Origin: Bifidobacterium olomucense
Lineage (GTDB): Bacteria; Actinomycetota; Actinomycetes; Actinomycetales; Bifidobacteriaceae
NCBI RefSeq assembly: GCF_012932375.1
Contig: NZ_JAAIIG010000004.1
Coordinates: 1-64,000 of the forward strand
Reading direction: 5' to 3'
DNA: 64,000 nt
Shown: in pieces, positions 1 to 8,035 of the stretch
Numbering within the stretch: the first letter of the stretch is position 1
Layout of the letters: every line of letters starts with the position of its first letter
Program-made: the position numbers and the translations under genes
The notes under the pieces: generated by a model
The model's database searches: none
The model's input: the letters and a program-made list of their open reading frames with translations, nothing else
Told to the model about the DNA's origin: nothing

Positions 1-533
1 GAACAAGCCAACACGAAAAGTCAAGCACCCGACCGGATTAACGCCCGGACCGTTAATCACGCCCCGACACGCAAGACAGGAGAACGCCCAACCCCGGATT
101 TAAGACCCACGTTTCTTTACTTAACCCTCGATTCCATCAACCGCAACGTAGGGTTTAGCCCAGTCCCCCGTTATCTCTCGGGGCTATGCACCATGCGCGC
201 GTCAACGCGAGACAAGTCAATCGCTCTACACGCATAGGGCTTACGTCACTAGCGGCACCAATTCCATGGCGGTAAGCCGCTCGCCTATCCTCATAGCCGC
301 CAACATGTTGGGGCTAGTGTCGGCACCTTTACTAGCCATGTCTGACGTGCTTTCATCCCGCCCGGTATCGGATACCTTGGGACTACTCGCCTACGCTGAC
401 TAGACCGACGTTCGGTAACACTGTTGATTTATCAAGCCTCTGACCGCCTGACCATGCGCCGCTCACTGTGAACTTTGCTTGGTGGGGGGGTGTACCGTTT
501 GGCTGTCTGCCTTGCGGTAGTTATCAATATATA

Positions 534-551
534 CGCTACAATTCTGTAGCG
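534..551. promoter_or_regulatory. Palindromic operator candidate
   Basis: Two perfect 7-bp arms, CGCTACA and TGTAGCG, flank a 4-base centre. On the minus strand a TTGACT hexamer (554-559) lies just outside and an AT-rich TATATT (526-531) just beyond, so a bound protein would sit between the promoter elements. The 22-base spacing is longer than ideal. The half site TTGTAGCG recurs on the minus strand at 31697-31704, upstream of the integrase operon. A phage regulator binding site is an inference. Confidence 0.45.
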
Positions 552-645
552 CAAGTCAAGCATTACAGACACCACGTAAACCATTGCAAACACTAGCGTT
601 TATCGGCGTGTCGAAAATGACAAACAAACCACAAAAACAATAAAC

Positions 646-730
646 CATGCATCGCACGCTCACACATACCCACATAGCGCATACGCGCACGTAGGCACGC
701 GCGCACGCTACGGACGCACGCGCGCAATAC
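646..730. repeat. Alternating purine-pyrimidine tract
   Basis: About 85 bases made largely of CA/TG and CG steps, including CGCGCACG and GCACGCGCGCAA blocks. Such runs favour left-handed (Z) DNA under negative supercoiling. The tract explains the odd composition of the minus-strand frames that cross it. Confidence 0.5.
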
Positions 731-957
731 CACCAACCACCGATTAGACACACCATATACCCGGCATGGGGAGGGTACCCCCGCCATAAAAAATTTGGCC
801 GTTCAGGGTCTGGTTCTGCCCGTGAATGCTGTTTTCTGGACTTTTGGAATTAGCGTGACATGATTTGTTGTGCTGGTTTCGTATAGGCGCAACGCTCTGC
901 AACGTGTGTTGCAACGCTTGGTGTGTTAGAATACCGGTGGTTTTGAATATTTGATTG

Positions 958-986
958 AAGGCTGGCCTTGGCGGCTGGCCTTTTTT
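958..986 (+). terminator. Rho-independent terminator
   Basis: A 10-base-pair stem (958-967 with 973-982, two G-T pairs) with a 5-base loop is followed directly by a run of six T on the plus strand (981-986). It separates the gene-poor left region from the tRNA cluster, so any plus-strand transcript entering from the left should end here. Confidence 0.7.
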
Positions 987-1097
987 GATGCTTGCCTTGG
1001 GCGAAAACATTGTAGACCAGTTCAATTTGGAAAGATTGTCTTGTTCTTACAGCTTCTTTTCAATCATTGCCGGACTCTTCCGAGGCGTGGCGTTTTC

Positions 1098-1182
1098 GGA
1101 TGATTGGCCGAGTGGCTTATGGCGCTCCCCTGCTAAGGGAGTAACGGTAGAACGTTCGCAGGTTCGAATCCTGCATCATCCG
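1098..1182 (+). tRNA. tRNA-Ser (GCT)
   Basis: A 7-bp acceptor stem GGATGAT/ATCATCC, an anticodon loop CTGCTAA in a CTCCC/GGGAG stem (anticodon GCT), a long class II variable arm and the T-loop GGTTCGAATCC all fit a serine tRNA reading AGC/AGT. Discriminator base G. The CCA end is not encoded. It is the first of five tRNA genes in 840 bases just ahead of the phage packaging genes, so probably phage-borne. Confidence 0.93.
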
Positions 1183-1358
1183 CGTAATGGTCAGTAAGGC
1201 CGGTCAAGGTCGTGACTGTCGAACGGGGTTTGACCGCCCGTGGTTCGGCGCTGTGCAGAATCTCCGCACGGCATTGCTGCTGGCTCCCCGTCTTAGGCGG
1301 GTCTTGACGCTGGTTGAGGAGTGCCCTTTTCGGGCAGGGGCGCTGGAATGCGTCTCAT

Positions 1359-1437
1359 GGCGGTATGCACGTGGAGTGCGCGTCGGCTGTAACCCGACTG
1401 TCTTCGGATGCTGGGAGTTCGATTCTCTCTGCCGCCA
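1359..1437 (+). tRNA. tRNA-Tyr (GTA)
   Basis: The acceptor stem GGCGGTA/TGCCGCC has one G-T pair and discriminator A. The anticodon loop CTGTAAC sits in a GTCGG/CCGAC stem (anticodon GTA). A variable arm with a TTCG loop and a T-arm GGGAGTTCGATTCTCTC are present. The D-arm is short and lacks the usual GG loop, so this is a somewhat divergent, probably phage, tyrosine tRNA. Confidence 0.85.
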
Positions 1438-1571
1438 CAATCGCAGGTAGCTCATTACGCCCGGCAGGCGGCTTCATGCCGTAGCTGTCACGATAGAGCG
1501 GCCACGCGGGATTCTAGATGCGCGTGGACGATAGCCGATCAGCACGGACTAACCCGGCACTGCGAGATTTT

Positions 1572-1656
1572 GGAGAGGCCAGCCGATGGGTGGCGGCGAC
1601 TGTTTCGAAAACAGTTTGCGCATATGCGCGTATGGGTTCGACTCCCATCCTCTCCG
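1572..1656 (+). tRNA. tRNA-Ser (CGA)
   Basis: Acceptor stem GGAGAGG/CCTCTCC with discriminator G, anticodon stem ACTGT/ACAGT with loop TTCGAAA (anticodon CGA), a long variable arm and the T-arm ATGGGTTCGACTCCCAT. It reads TCG, a codon seen very often in the phage late genes downstream. Confidence 0.93.
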
Positions 1657-1660
1657 CTAT

Positions 1661-1734
1661 ATGCCCGTAGTTCAGATGGCGAGAATGTCGGTCTCCAAAA
1701 CCGAGGGTCGCTGGTTCGAGTCCAGCCGGGTATG
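1661..1734 (+). tRNA. tRNA-Trp (CCA)
   Basis: Acceptor ATGCCCG/CGGGTAT with discriminator G as is usual for bacterial tryptophan tRNA, anticodon stem TCGGT/ACCGA with loop CTCCAAA (anticodon CCA), and T-arm GCTGGTTCGAGTCCAGC. Only four bases separate it from the preceding tRNA-Ser, so the two are probably processed from one transcript. Confidence 0.93.
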
Positions 1735-1862
1735 CGAAACCGTGGCAGCGCGGTTGTTTGCGGTGTGCTGCATTGCATCGCCAAGTGCCGGAGAGAGATT
1801 TCAGACTCTGGGCCGGTTTCGATAATTGAATAACAGGACGTGGGGCATTCCCTACGTCCGAG

Positions 1863-1936
1863 GGCATTGTAGCTCAGCTGGTGAGAGCGGACGCCTCGTA
1901 AGCGTCAGGTCGTGGGTTCGAGTCCCACCATTGCCT
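1863..1936 (+). tRNA. tRNA-Thr (CGT)
   Basis: Acceptor GGCATTG/CATTGCC with one T-T mismatch, D-arm GCTC/GAGC, anticodon stem GACGC/GCGTC with loop CTCGTAA (anticodon CGT), and T-arm GTGGGTTCGAGTCCCAC. It reads ACG, which is conspicuously common in the tail genes. The mismatch and the unusual discriminator T suggest a divergent phage copy, but the fold is intact. Confidence 0.9.
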
Positions 1937-2030
1937 CTAGGCACCGGGCAGACCACGGACGCCCGCCTTGTATCGGCTTCAATCCCATTGGCTCATACTT
2001 GCCGTGCAACAACCGGTGCCGCCCCTCTTA

Positions 2031-2062
2031 TATATAAGGAGTCCGCTATATAAGGAGTCCGC
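2031..2062 (+). repeat. Tandem duplication of a ribosome binding site
   Basis: The 16-bp unit TATATAAGGAGTCCGC occurs twice without a gap. Each copy carries an AAGGAG Shine-Dalgarno core. The second lies 6 bases before the ATG of the HNH nuclease gene. The unit also contains a TATATAA element that could act as a -10. Confidence 0.9.
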
Positions 2063-2063
2063 T

Positions 2064-2408
2064 ATGGCATGGTCGAACTCCCATCGCAAGGACCGGTTCA
2101 ATCCCGGTTGGGAACGGACCCGGAAGCTCATATTGGAACGTGACCATCATCAATGCCAGCGTTGGATAACCGATGTTGACGGTTATACGCGGCATAAGTG
2201 CTTGGCTCCCGCGAACGAGGTGGACCATATTCGTCGCGCCCTAGATGGCGTGGATGATGATTCGCCCGGAAATCTTGAATCCCTGTGCCATTGGCATCAC
2301 GTGCAGAAGACGGCGAACGAGTCCGCCGAGCAACGCAAGGTGAATCGTGAACGCCGGAAGGAAGCAGCATGGTATTCGCATCCGGCGTATCGAAGGACTG
2401 CATCGTAG
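2064..2408 (+). CDS. Phage HNH endonuclease
   Basis: A 114-residue HNH nuclease of the kind found next to terminase genes in cos-type phages, where it assists DNA packaging. The core is visible: a Cys (CLAP), then EVDHIRRALDG with the catalytic His, then NLESLCHWHHVQKTA with the Asn-Cys-His-His cluster. A longer frame begins at 1968, but the ATG at 2064 has AAGGAG 6 bases upstream and gives the normal family length. Its 3' end overlaps the next gene by 40 bases, pointing to co-translation. It opens the late operon. Confidence 0.88.
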   Translation: MAWSNSHRKDRFNPGWERTRKLILERDHHQCQRWITDVDGYTRHKCLAPANEVDHIRRALDGVDDDSPGNLESLCHWHHVQKTANESAEQRKVNRERRKEAAWYSHPAYRRTAS

Positions 2409-2887
2409 CCGGTTGCACCGAGTTGGCCGTGGCTGGAGGCTTGTGCCGTTCGCATTATGATCGTCGTGCTTATTCGGGTAGGCCGGTCGCTCCGATTCGC
2501 AGTCGTGTCTGTCCGATGTGTGGTATGGCGTTCCAACTGATTCGCGCTTCCAAACGTTTCTGTTCGGCAACCTGCCGCAAACGGTATCAGCGGCGGTGTG
2601 CAAAACAGTCCGTCCCGCCGTTCGGCACTGATTCAAATCCGATTATTGAATCCGAGCCGGTGACTCCGAAGCCGGTGCGTTCCATGACTTACGGGGCTTT
2701 CACGGAGGCCGATATCTGGGCTAAGTGCGATGGCACCTGCTATGGGTGCGGCGAAGCCGTCGTAAAAGATGTTGACAGTCCTGACGCGGGTACTCCCGGT
2801 TGGATTGTCCCGCCCGAGGACGGTGGCGAACCGTCGTTCGAGAATCGGGCGATTTTCCATTACCGGTGCGTCAGACGCCACGTCTGA
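2369..2887 (+). CDS. Phage zinc-finger protein
   Basis: 172 residues, unrecognised as a named family. Three Cys-rich segments are clear: CIVAGC with CRSHY near residue 27, CPMC with FCSATC from about residue 48 to 70 (a treble-clef look), and CDGTCYGCGEAV near residue 120 with a later HYRC. These suggest two or three zinc sites and nucleic acid binding. The start has GGAAGGAAG upstream and lies inside the HNH gene. Placed between HNH nuclease and terminase, a packaging or transcription role is possible but not shown. Confidence 0.7.
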   Translation: MVFASGVSKDCIVAGCTELAVAGGLCRSHYDRRAYSGRPVAPIRSRVCPMCGMAFQLIRASKRFCSATCRKRYQRRCAKQSVPPFGTDSNPIIESEPVTPKPVRSMTYGAFTEADIWAKCDGTCYGCGEAVVKDVDSPDAGTPGWIVPPEDGGEPSFENRAIFHYRCVRRHV

Positions 2888-2936
2888 GGCGCTATCCGCA
2901 GGACGAGGCCCGTCATGGGCCGAAGGCTGGTGAATC

Positions 2937-3416
2937 ATGGCTGGAAACGGAAGGAAGGCGGCGAAGCCGAGGGTCGGCGGAGATTACGCAAACGCCACGC
3001 CTTTGGGGAACGTGCCGGAGGATTGGACGTTCGAGGAGCTGGAGCCTATAGGCCCGGATTTGCCGGACGCCACGGAATTGAATCTCATCGACGGCACGTG
3101 GAGCAAGTTCGTCCGCAAATATTATGAGGCGTTCCGCAAGACCCCGCAGGCCCGGCAGTTGCGCACCGAATGGGAATGGTGGAACTTCTTCTACAAGCTG
3201 GCCGTGATGGACAAGAGCATCAAGAAACGCTCCTATGACGGTCTCGCCCCGGAGATGCGCCAGTCCATGAACCAGTACGGCGACACCCCGGACGCGAAAC
3301 GCAAGCTGAAGATGGAGGAGCCGAAGGCGAACGACATGGCGGCCGGCATCGTCGGCTTCCAGATTCCCGATGACCCGAACGATGATTTCGAGGCTCGTGC
3401 GCAAGCGGTGATGTGA
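2937..3416 (+). CDS. Terminase small subunit (likely)
   Basis: 159 residues immediately upstream of the large terminase, ending 1 base before its GTG start. It has a disordered, basic N-terminus (GNGRKAAKPR), a central helical part with several Trp (EWEWWNFFYKL) and an acidic tail (DDPNDDFEA), which fits small terminases that bind the packaging site and load the large subunit. Identification rests mainly on position and size. Confidence 0.72.
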   Translation: MAGNGRKAAKPRVGGDYANATPLGNVPEDWTFEELEPIGPDLPDATELNLIDGTWSKFVRKYYEAFRKTPQARQLRTEWEWWNFFYKLAVMDKSIKKRSYDGLAPEMRQSMNQYGDTPDAKRKLKMEEPKANDMAAGIVGFQIPDDPNDDFEARAQAVM

Positions 3417-3417
3417 C

Positions 3418-5310
3418 GTGCACGACGTGATACCGAAGCTTGACGCGAAGGACCGTAAACGTTCGCTCGGCAAGCTCGCGGCTTGGTGGATTGAGAAGTT
3501 CACGCTTATCGGCCGTGGTGACGCGAAGGGCAAGCGGATACGCCACTCCCCCGAATATTTGCAGTTCATCATCGACTGCTATGCGTTGGACCGTTACGGG
3601 CGACGCAGGTTCGGCCATGTGTTCCTCAGCCGTCCGAAGGGTTGCAACAAAAGCGGTTTCGCCGCCGAGATAGCCATGTTCGAGGCGTTTGGTCCTTGTC
3701 GTTTCGCCGGTTGGGCGAAGGGTGGGGAGACGTACACGTTCCTCGGCAAGACCTACCGGTATGAGAAGGGCGAGCCGATGGGGCGTCCCATCAAATCCCC
3801 ATTGGTCGTCTGCTTGGCCACGGCCGAGGAACAGACCGGCGAGATCTACGACACCATCTACTACAACTGCACGGAAGGATATCTGAGGTTCCTTGCCGGG
3901 GAGGGCATGGACGCGGGCAAGACCCGCATCCTCTGGCCGAAGACCGGCATGGAGATCAGGTACTCCACCGCCGCCGCGCGAAGCAAGGACGGCGGCTTGC
4001 AGACGTTCGTCTGCTTCGATGAGACCCACCAGTACAACAACAAGCGGCTTCGTGACCTGTACGACATCATGACGCAGAACCTGACCAAGCGTGGCGTCGA
4101 GGCGGACCCGTGGTTTCTTGAGACCACCACCATGTACAGGCCAGGTGAGGAGAGCGTGGCCGAGCTCACCTACAAGACCGCGAAGGATCTCGAAGAGGGG
4201 CGTCTGCGCGGCTGGGAGGATTTGCTGTTCGACCATCGTTACGCGAATCTCTCCCGCGAGGATTTCGCGAACGACGAGAAGCTGACGCATGCCGTCTATG
4301 AGGCGTATGGTTCGGCCATGAAATCGCCTGACGACAGGGATTACATCTTCTTGCCGGACGGCCGTATGGTGCCGGTCGGCCCCGATGGGCGTTCCTCCGA
4401 AGGGTGGTCGTTGAAGGACGAGGGCGTCGAGCCCGGCCCGTCGAGATACGGTTGGTGTGATCTGCGCAGGACCGTGAAGAAGATTCTCGACCCCGCGTAT
4501 GACCCGGACAATGCGACGAGATTCTATTTCAACAATCTCGCTTCCGCGCGTGACGCTTGGCTGAGCGAGGACATGATTCAATCGCATCTCGCCTACCGTG
4601 ACGTGGTGGACGCGGCGTTGAAGACCCGCAGTCTGCGCAGATTGGATGAGGCTTGGACCCATGTGGTCGATAGACGCGAGGAGATCATGCTCGGCTTCGA
4701 CGGCTCCATCTCCGATGATTCCACAGCCTTGGTGGGATGCCGTGTCAGGGATGGCCTGTTGTTCCTTGTCAAGATCGAGCAGAAACCGGACGGCCCGCAG
4801 GGTGCCGACTGGCGTGTGGACCGTGATTCGTTCGACGGCAAGGTGCGTTGGATGTTCAGCAACTACAACGTGATAGGCATGTTCGCGGACACGGACGAAT
4901 GGGAGCCGTACATCGCGCAATGGGAATTGGATTACGGCGGTAGGCTGCGCGTGTTCCCCCGCTCCAACGGCCACCACATCCGCTTCCCGATGAACGGCTA
5001 CAAGTCGGATGTGCGCGCCGAACTGAAGACCCTGTATGCGGCGTTCTCGTATCCGATGCAGGAAGTTCCCAAGGGCAGGAAGCCGATACCGGAGAATGTG
5101 ATGCTGTTCGCGGACCCGCGTCTCATCGACCATTTCCGCAACGGCAGGCGCAAGGACACGTCGGAAGGCTATCTCGTGTTCAAGGAGACCCCGAACTCGC
5201 CGCACAAGATCGACGCGGCCATGGCCGGCGTGCTCGCCTACCGTGCGCGCTCCATATATCTGGGCACCGCCACCGGCAAGCATGTGATAGCCCCATACAA
5301 ACTCCGATAG
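3418..5310 (+). CDS. terL: Terminase large subunit
   Basis: 630 residues, the packaging motor: an N-terminal ATPase drives DNA into the prohead and a C-terminal RNase H-like nuclease cuts genomes. Visible are a Walker A-like PKGCNKS near residue 70, a Walker B FDETHQ near residue 200, and nuclease acidic positions in GFDGSISDDST (about residue 425) and FADTDEW (about residue 485). The GTG start follows the small terminase stop by one base, so the two are translationally coupled. Length and domain order match HK97-like terminases. Confidence 0.93.
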   Translation: MHDVIPKLDAKDRKRSLGKLAAWWIEKFTLIGRGDAKGKRIRHSPEYLQFIIDCYALDRYGRRRFGHVFLSRPKGCNKSGFAAEIAMFEAFGPCRFAGWAKGGETYTFLGKTYRYEKGEPMGRPIKSPLVVCLATAEEQTGEIYDTIYYNCTEGYLRFLAGEGMDAGKTRILWPKTGMEIRYSTAAARSKDGGLQTFVCFDETHQYNNKRLRDLYDIMTQNLTKRGVEADPWFLETTTMYRPGEESVAELTYKTAKDLEEGRLRGWEDLLFDHRYANLSREDFANDEKLTHAVYEAYGSAMKSPDDRDYIFLPDGRMVPVGPDGRSSEGWSLKDEGVEPGPSRYGWCDLRRTVKKILDPAYDPDNATRFYFNNLASARDAWLSEDMIQSHLAYRDVVDAALKTRSLRRLDEAWTHVVDRREEIMLGFDGSISDDSTALVGCRVRDGLLFLVKIEQKPDGPQGADWRVDRDSFDGKVRWMFSNYNVIGMFADTDEWEPYIAQWELDYGGRLRVFPRSNGHHIRFPMNGYKSDVRAELKTLYAAFSYPMQEVPKGRKPIPENVMLFADPRLIDHFRNGRRKDTSEGYLVFKETPNSPHKIDAAMAGVLAYRARSIYLGTATGKHVIAPYKLR

Positions 5311-5325
5311 AAGCGAGGTGACATT

Positions 5326-6936
5326 TTGGCTCAGACCACCAGCATCGTCCAAGATGATACGGAGCCCGACGGCGACGGCATGACCCTGACCCGTCTGGCT
5401 GTCGCATTGGGTGAAGGCCAACCGTTGCGTTGCTTCGAGAAGACGTTCTACGACGGCACCGAAACAATCCCCACATTGGCGATTCCCCGTGGCGTGGACG
5501 ACCGTAGCGTACCCATCTACCGACGTTTCGCGCAGATCGGGCATGTGAATCTCGCGCGCATCATCGTTGACGCCGCCGTGTCAAGGCAGCGCATCAACGG
5601 GTTCCGTCTGGTCAACGACAAGACCATGCGCAGCACCGCCGCCGACGACATGTACGCGAGAAGCCGTATGAGCGTCAAAGCGCCGAAATGCTTCCGCGAC
5701 GTGGGCGTGCACGGACGCAGCTACCTGTATGTGACAGGCCCCAACGACAATAACCTTGTCGAACATCTATCCCCATGGCAATGCTATGCGACAGAGGATG
5801 CGGCTTGCGTCTACGCCTACGACGAGGTGAATCAGGTCGAGCGGCTGATGCTGTTGCGTCTTGTCAAAGATAAGGACGGCGGAGTATCGGACGTTTATGT
5901 TCGTACCGCATCCCGCGCATCGGAGAAGCGAACGCTTATCCGGGAATCCGATGACCCGAGCGTGACGGACTGCGCGAAGACATGGAGCACCGACCGGCCT
6001 TCAGTCTGGAATCCATCCACCGACTTCCAATGGGAAGGAGCCAAGCAGAGTCTGGACTACGCAGTGAAATGCGGCAGACTCCCGATCTTCACCGTGGAAT
6101 CGCCTGACGGGCGCAGTCAGCTGTTCCCCCATTTCAGCAGTCTGCAACGCATCGACCAACATCTGTTCGACCGCATGTGCATCATGGCCGTGCAATCGTT
6201 CAAGCAGCGCGCGTTGAAAGGCACGCTGCCCACCACATACTCCGCCGATGACCCCGCAGTGTTGAACGGCTGGGCCGAGGAAGGCGACCCCATCGACTAT
6301 TCGAACCAGTTCGAGACCGGTTTCGCGACGATGTGGATGCTGCCCAAGGACGTGGATATCTGGGAGTCGGAGAACACCGATCTCACCCCGTACGAGACGA
6401 TATTGAGCGGCGAGGTGAAACGTCTGGCAGCGGCCAGCGCCACCCCGTTGGATATTCTCAGCCCGGATGTGGCCGGCAGCGCCGAAGGCGCGAGCTTGAA
6501 ACGTGAAGGCCTCGTGTTCAAGGTCGAGGAGCTGAATAGGCTCGCCAATGACGCGCTCGTAGGCGCATTGCAGATGGCACTCGTGGCGGACGGCGAGACC
6601 GGAGCCGCCGAAGAGCGCTTTGAAACCATGTGGCTTCCGGTCGAACTGCGCTCGTGGACTGACATCTCACAGGCGGTCAGTCAAGGCAAGGGCGTGTTCC
6701 CCGTGAAGACCATGTGGCGCAAGATCGCCGGCTTCACCGAACAGGAGATGGCGGAAGCCGAACAGGATTTGACCGACACCGCATTCCAGCAGGCGCTTGC
6801 CGCCGAAGCCTCGGCCATGGACTCCAAGACGCAGGCCCAATCACCCGGAACGTTGGAGGGAACCTTGGATTCGTCTTCGACGTTGGGAGACCAGTCGGTA
6901 CCCGCATCGTTCTCTGACGTCGGAGGCGATGTCTGA
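5326..6936 (+). CDS. Portal protein
   Basis: 536 residues, the dodecameric ring at the capsid vertex through which DNA enters and leaves and to which the tail connects. Position directly after the large terminase, length, and features such as the NDKTMRS and ATPLDILSPD regions fit the SPP1-type portal family. Translation most likely starts at TTG 5326, with GAGGTG 7 bases upstream and no better ATG nearby. The stop overlaps the next start (TGATG), indicating coupling. Confidence 0.88.
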   Translation: MAQTTSIVQDDTEPDGDGMTLTRLAVALGEGQPLRCFEKTFYDGTETIPTLAIPRGVDDRSVPIYRRFAQIGHVNLARIIVDAAVSRQRINGFRLVNDKTMRSTAADDMYARSRMSVKAPKCFRDVGVHGRSYLYVTGPNDNNLVEHLSPWQCYATEDAACVYAYDEVNQVERLMLLRLVKDKDGGVSDVYVRTASRASEKRTLIRESDDPSVTDCAKTWSTDRPSVWNPSTDFQWEGAKQSLDYAVKCGRLPIFTVESPDGRSQLFPHFSSLQRIDQHLFDRMCIMAVQSFKQRALKGTLPTTYSADDPAVLNGWAEEGDPIDYSNQFETGFATMWMLPKDVDIWESENTDLTPYETILSGEVKRLAAASATPLDILSPDVAGSAEGASLKREGLVFKVEELNRLANDALVGALQMALVADGETGAAEERFETMWLPVELRSWTDISQAVSQGKGVFPVKTMWRKIAGFTEQEMAEAEQDLTDTAFQQALAAEASAMDSKTQAQSPGTLEGTLDSSSTLGDQSVPASFSDVGGDV

Positions 6937-8012
6937 TGGCCGCAGATCTGGCGGCCATGACCGTCTCCGTGGAGGAGCTGCGTGCCAAGCTGGTCAACCA
7001 GTATGTGAGCACAGCTCGAATCATGTGGGATTCGCTGACCCCCTCGGATTGGTGGAACGACGCCGTGACCACAGGGTCTGCGGCATATCTGGCCCTCATC
7101 GAGACACGGATGATCGCCCAGGTCAGACGGCTGGGCATATCCTACGCCGACGCCACGTTACGGCAGATGGGGGTCACGCCATCGGGCCAAGTCGATACGG
7201 GCATCTATCCGAGGGCGAACACCGACCCTTGGCTGGTGGCGGCGCGTCCCGCCGACACGTATCGCAGCCTGTCGTCGAAAACCCCTGATGTCAGGCCGTC
7301 TGCATGGCCCGATGAAGGCGACGGATTCTACGATACGGTGCAGCAGTGGCTCGACGCAGCCTATCAACGATTGGAGCTCACCGCCGACACCGACGCTCAC
7401 GCCGCGCAGACATCCGCGACCATCGACAGGTATAGGGGAAGCAAGGTGCTCGAATATCGTCGAGTGATTCACCCGGAACTGTCCAAGACCGGCTCGTGCG
7501 GCCTGTGCATCGTGGCCGCCGACCGATGGTATTCAACCAGCAACCTGCTTCCCCTGCACGACCGGTGCAAATGCGGCGTGGCCCCAGCCGGCGCAGACTA
7601 TGACCCCGGTTTCGAGTTGAACAACCGGGATTTGCAGGACATCTACGATGCCGCTGGCGGCAGGAAGGCCAAAGACCTCGTGAACGTGCGCGTGCAGACC
7701 GTCACCCACGGGGAGCTTGGCCCGATATTGCAGAAGGCGGATGTGAAACCGCGCGACGATTCGGAGATTTCCGCCAAGGAATGGCGTACGCCGGACCGTC
7801 AGCTCACCCGCCAGCAGATACGCCAGCAGATAGACAGGGCCATCGAGTTCGGACGCCGCTACCGTCAGGTAGACGAAACGCTGGAACCGGTCACGTTTCG
7901 ATACGGGGGCCGCAAATACACGTTCAAACCATCACCACACAACGATCAGGCCCGCCAATACATGAGCCTGTACGTGAAAGCGCTGCGCGCCCAGTTGGGC
8001 GAGGCGGCGTGA
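6936..8012 (+). CDS. MuF-like minor head protein
   Basis: 358 residues, located between portal and scaffold, where Mu gpF/SPP1 gp7-like minor capsid proteins occur. The diagnostic segment is near residues 188-215: CGLCIVAADRW followed by LPLHDRCKCGVAP, the Cys/His cluster of the MuF domain. The C-terminal 60 residues are strongly basic and glutamine-rich. Such proteins ride inside the head and assist assembly or DNA delivery. The start overlaps the portal stop by one base. Confidence 0.82.
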   Translation: MAADLAAMTVSVEELRAKLVNQYVSTARIMWDSLTPSDWWNDAVTTGSAAYLALIETRMIAQVRRLGISYADATLRQMGVTPSGQVDTGIYPRANTDPWLVAARPADTYRSLSSKTPDVRPSAWPDEGDGFYDTVQQWLDAAYQRLELTADTDAHAAQTSATIDRYRGSKVLEYRRVIHPELSKTGSCGLCIVAADRWYSTSNLLPLHDRCKCGVAPAGADYDPGFELNNRDLQDIYDAAGGRKAKDLVNVRVQTVTHGELGPILQKADVKPRDDSEISAKEWRTPDRQLTRQQIRQQIDRAIEFGRRYRQVDETLEPVTFRYGGRKYTFKPSPHNDQARQYMSLYVKALRAQLGEAA

Positions 8013-8035
8013 GCATCCCGAAAGGTAAGAGACCA

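Larger units (their letters stand above)
1..957. other. Gene-poor phage region before the tRNA cluster
   Basis: I see no convincing gene here. The longest frames (556-787, minus strand) are Cys/Arg/Val-rich translations of the alternating tract at 646-730. One 32-codon minus-strand frame (241-339, starting MASKGADTSP) has protein-like composition but no good ribosome binding site. The region holds a perfect palindrome at 534-551 with promoter-like hexamers around it, and ends at the terminator at 958-986. Most likely it is a phage regulatory or spacer region, with early genes to the left of the window. Confidence 0.5.

Noticed and set aside
241-339. A 32-codon minus-strand frame with protein-like composition
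   Set aside because: No acceptable ribosome binding site and overlapping short frames. It could be a real small gene but cannot be supported alone.
556-787. Two overlapping minus-strand frames of 64-66 codons
   Set aside because: They translate the alternating CA/CG tract into Cys/Arg/Val/Ala strings, have no ribosome binding site and look like composition artefacts.
1489-1540. A TTCTAGA-containing stem-loop that looked like a CTA-anticodon (amber suppressor) tRNA arm
   Set aside because: The stem cannot form a 5-bp anticodon arm with a 7-base loop, and no T-arm or acceptor stem surrounds it.
3220-5544. A 774-codon minus-strand frame opposite the terminase and portal genes
   Set aside because: Antisense to strongly conserved plus-strand genes, with Arg/Val/His-rich composition caused by high GC in the third position. 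There is no start signal.
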